This document shows, piece by piece, positions 61,178 to 64,000 of a stretch of 64,000 bases of DNA. The notes under the pieces are model-generated. The model saw nothing but the letters and a program-made list of their open reading frames with translations, ran no database searches and was not told the origin of the DNA. The position numbers and the translations under genes were made by a program. Source of the DNA: Tubiluchus corallicola. Its lineage: Eukaryota; Priapulida; Priapulimorpha; Priapulimorphida; Tubiluchidae. Each line of letters begins with the position of its first letter. Positions within the stretch are counted from its first letter, which is position 1. The stretch is from contig JAQGDQ010000643.1 in assembly GCA_030141605.1 (NCBI GenBank), positions 56,078-120,077 on the forward strand, given 5' to 3'.

Positions 61178-62225
61178 AGCAGCATAATTAATAGGCTTAC
61201 GTTAGATGAACGGAAAAAAATTGGAAAAATGACGAGAAATAATCTAGACATTAACAATTATTATGTGCAAAAGTGAAAAATCAGATGATAATTGTTAAAT
61301 GAAGCAATGTAAGTTACTAAAAGTCTGTTTGCGTATGATGGATAACTTGTGCGCATGCAGTGTGTAGGTTTGGTATGTGTGAGCGTTTTTGACACGTCCT
61401 GTATCTGAATATGGCTGAAACGGCAGTTAAAGTTACCATCATTGAAAGTTTATTGTGGTGGGATTCAGTCCCTTTTAAACTGTTATCATGAGCATTTGTC
61501 CAGTGCTCTTTTATTTGAGCACCATATTAATAACTGACATATCGAGTATGTTCTTCAGTAGATGCTTGCTTTCAATACAAGCTTACATTCTCGATACATT
61601 CAACATGATTTCCCCAAGGACAGACGAATCGCTTGCAAAGACTCTTTTAGCCTTTAAACATGTCCATAAAACCTAAAAGTAATATCACCGTGTGAAAGCC
61701 AACGGTACATGAAAAGACTGTTGTAATAAATAATGCAATATGGCGGCTAAGTGAAGTTTGAAGATATTTAAGTATGATATATCAGTGTATGATATAAGGT
61801 GTGTCAGTTGTAGAATGATAGTCTTTTGTGATATACAGGTCTATATATTGTACCACTGTTGAAGGTTATTCAAAATTTTACCAGGAAATTACAGCATACT
61901 CATTATTGAGCTGTGGAACAGAAAATACTAGAAATAATTTTCAGAAGCAGCTTTTGAATCGCTGCGTACACTCATGTAGACCGTCTGCAAAACTTTCTAT
62001 TTGTACAATTTTCAAATTTGCAGTTGCAGTGAAAAGTTCAAAACTCCTTTTCGAATTGTAGTTTTTATAATTGACACGATTTCACAATTGTTGCACAACC
62101 ATTATAGAGCTTACAATACACTGTGTATCACGAATTGTGAACGAGTACATTGTAGGTCGTGACTGTGACGTGTGCACATTGGACATATTCGAGATTGGCA
62201 AATGAAGTTAATGAAATATTCAGTG
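61178..62225. other. Intergenic, no gene recognised
   Basis: AT-rich, short frames only. Confidence 0.5.
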
Positions 62226-62229
62226 AAGT

Positions 62230-62281
62230 ACATAATAATAATAATGATAACGATAACGATAATAATAACAATAACAACAGC

Positions 62282-62376
<95 letters not shown>

Positions 62377-62446
62377 CAATAACAACAGCAACAGCAACAA
62401 CAACAACAATAGTAACAACAACAACAATAACAACAACATCAACAAT

Positions 62447-62483
<37 letters not shown>

Positions 62484-62490
62484 ACAATAG
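62230..62490. repeat. AAT/AAC trinucleotide microsatellite
   Basis: About 85 triplets: an almost pure AAT core (62280-62370) flanked by AAC-rich and mixed parts. Produces poly-Asn, poly-Ile and poly-Leu open frames that are not genes. Confidence 0.95.
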
Positions 62491-62494
62491 AGAA

Positions 62495-64000
62495 TCTATT
62501 ATGCCCTCAGTATTTAGTTTTGAAGCCTTATGGGTCTCGTACAGCCGCCAATCTTAAAAAATATGATCCGATACTCGAAGGATTCAGTTCGAACCAGGAC
62601 ATCAAACACATCTTGCAGACGTCAAACAAGACTGTTGATAAAATACCTGGATCTGGATCATCTTGGTCTGCCTTCTGTCTTTTAGGATCCAATGTGGTCG
62701 ATCAGGTAAATTTTTAGAACATTCAGTTTGATGGACTTATTCCAACCATAACTTATGAAAGCCTATAATAACCCTACTCCTGTCTCTCACACACTTATTT
62801 TCTTCGCGTGTGTAGCAGTTTACGAAAAGACAAAACCAGATCAGAGTCATCAGACCAATGAAAAGCAATCATGTGTCATCTAATAAATTAATACCCTAGT
62901 TACCCACACAATTGTTGTCATCCTTTCTGCTTTTTTTCTTGCCTCAGTTAAGTGCTGAAATAATTTACCTCTTGATATCCGTAACTTTAACTCTTTAAAC
63001 ATCTTTAAATCTCGATTAAAGAATCACATGTTTTAATAAGCGGCCTATTTACTTTTCAAGTGATACTCGAAATTCATCAGTACACCATATTAGAATGAGA
63101 GTTGGTTTTTGTCAACTTAATTATGATTTATACCTCAGAAAATGTAAAAATTACGAATTGTATCACCCTAGTATCACCCAATTGTCAATGTGGTTCTGCT
63201 TATTCAAACAGTTGGTCATTACTTAATTAGCTGCCCTCTTTACCACCAGGCCAAACACGACTTATTTACAAATCTCTGCTTTTGTTAGCTTTTAACATCA
63301 ATGTTTACAGTCTTGCATCAAATGAACTTGTACGTTTGTTCCTGCACGGGAACCATACCCTAGATAATTCTGTGAACACTCAAATTTTTGTTTTAGTGCA
63401 GTCTTTTATTTCAAACACTAAGCGCTTTAAATAGTATTACTCTTGTCACATAGTAATGTTCATATTTATTGCAACTTTTTTGTACATTGTGGTCACCATT
63501 GTTCTGCATTTTTTTTGTACATTGTGGTCACCATTGTTCTGCATTTTTTTGTACATTGTGGTCACCATTGTTCTGCATTTGTCTCTAGCGTTTCGCTCCC
63601 ACTAGGGGAGAACATATATCACTTGTAAAACTGGCTGTTTCAAACTTAGCACATGTTACATCTTCGATAAATTATGTTTAAACCTATTGTTACTTCATAC
63701 AAAAGTTGCCGTACGCGTGCAAATTTCTGAGGCAAGTGTGCTGCACACAGATTTTTTTCCGTGCACAACTACTAATAACGTGAACGCTTGTTAACTATGC
63801 TATTATACAGATCGCTAAATACACGTAACCAGTTGATCCAACATCGAATGTGATTAGTCGTGGGAAATAGCGTGTTTGCATAATGTAAACTGAATGTGCA
63901 TAACACCTAAGTCATTACTCTCTATACACACGCATATAGAGATAATAATGTAGCAACATTGTAGATTACCGTAAAACGGGGTGAGTTCGCCACTTTTTAG
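62495..64000. other. Intergenic, no gene recognised
   Basis: One frame at 62496-62708 ends at a donor-like GATCAG|GTAAAT but has no recognisable similarity. The rest is AT-rich DNA with one short tandem repeat at 63476. Confidence 0.45.
63476..63585. repeat. 34-35-bp tandem repeat (3 copies)
   Basis: Three copies of TTTGTACATTGTGGTCACCA + TTGTTCTGCATTT, nearly identical. Confidence 0.88.

Noticed and set aside
62128-62717. Poly-Leu, poly-Asn and poly-Ile frames, and a possible exon at 62496-62708 ending at GATCAG|GTAAAT
   Set aside because: The homopolymer parts come from the AAT/AAC microsatellite. The 3' part has a donor-like end but no recognisable similarity and only a weak acceptor, so it was not called.

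Overview
This is nuclear DNA of an invertebrate animal: AT-rich, with 0.1-3 kb GT-AG introns, long minisatellites and many short DNA-transposon remnants. The phylum cannot be fixed from the window. I assembled three protein-coding genes by hand: a multidrug resistance-associated ABC transporter (ABCC1/MRP1 type, + strand, about 2.8-42.4 kb), an RPUSD1-like RNA pseudouridine synthase (- strand, 47.2-52.3 kb) and an intronless stress-type HSP70 (- strand, 53.8-55.7 kb). The ABCC1-like model has 30 exon positions that follow vertebrate ABCC1 closely; as far as I recall, exons 2-7 have exactly the human lengths (177, 126, 138, 126, 62 and 132 nt).

Layout. 1-2098 holds the 5' part of a decayed non-LTR retrotransposon (minus strand, ORF1 with a DUF4780-like region). 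2099-2794 is the probable promoter of the transporter, with a perfect CRE. 2795-42406 is the transporter: TMD0 (exons 1-5), linker (6-8), first membrane domain (9-14), NBD1 (15-17), linker (18-19), second membrane domain (20-25) and NBD2 (26-30). Its introns carry about fifteen tandem-repeat arrays and at least ten transposon remnants, several with clear target-site duplications (hAT, pogo/Tigger-like, piggyBac-like, a retroposon). 42.7-47.2 kb is intergenic with a hAT-like and a pogo-like element. The RPUSD1-like gene has four exons and converges on the transporter. HSP70 lies head-to-tail upstream of it, with TATA and heat-shock elements. 56.1-64 kb has no recognised gene, only microsatellites and one unrecognised 110-codon ORF.

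Main points of interest. (1) Exon 13 of the transporter exists as two tandem 147-nt versions (33 of 49 residues identical), a probable mutually exclusive pair that would swap a transmembrane segment of the drug pathway. (2) Two minisatellites grew out of splice junctions of this gene: one repeats the exon 6 donor, the other the exon 16 acceptor plus the first exon bases; other intronic arrays carry one consensus 5' splice site per unit. (3) The NBD1 switch histidine is replaced by asparagine. (4) The coding segment for the NBD2 ABC signature is missing or broken between otherwise intact exons. (5) A hAT element has its own terminal inverted repeat amplified about tenfold in tandem inside a perfect 8-bp target-site duplication.

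The three genes share no obvious pathway: efflux of conjugates and drugs, RNA modification and protein folding.
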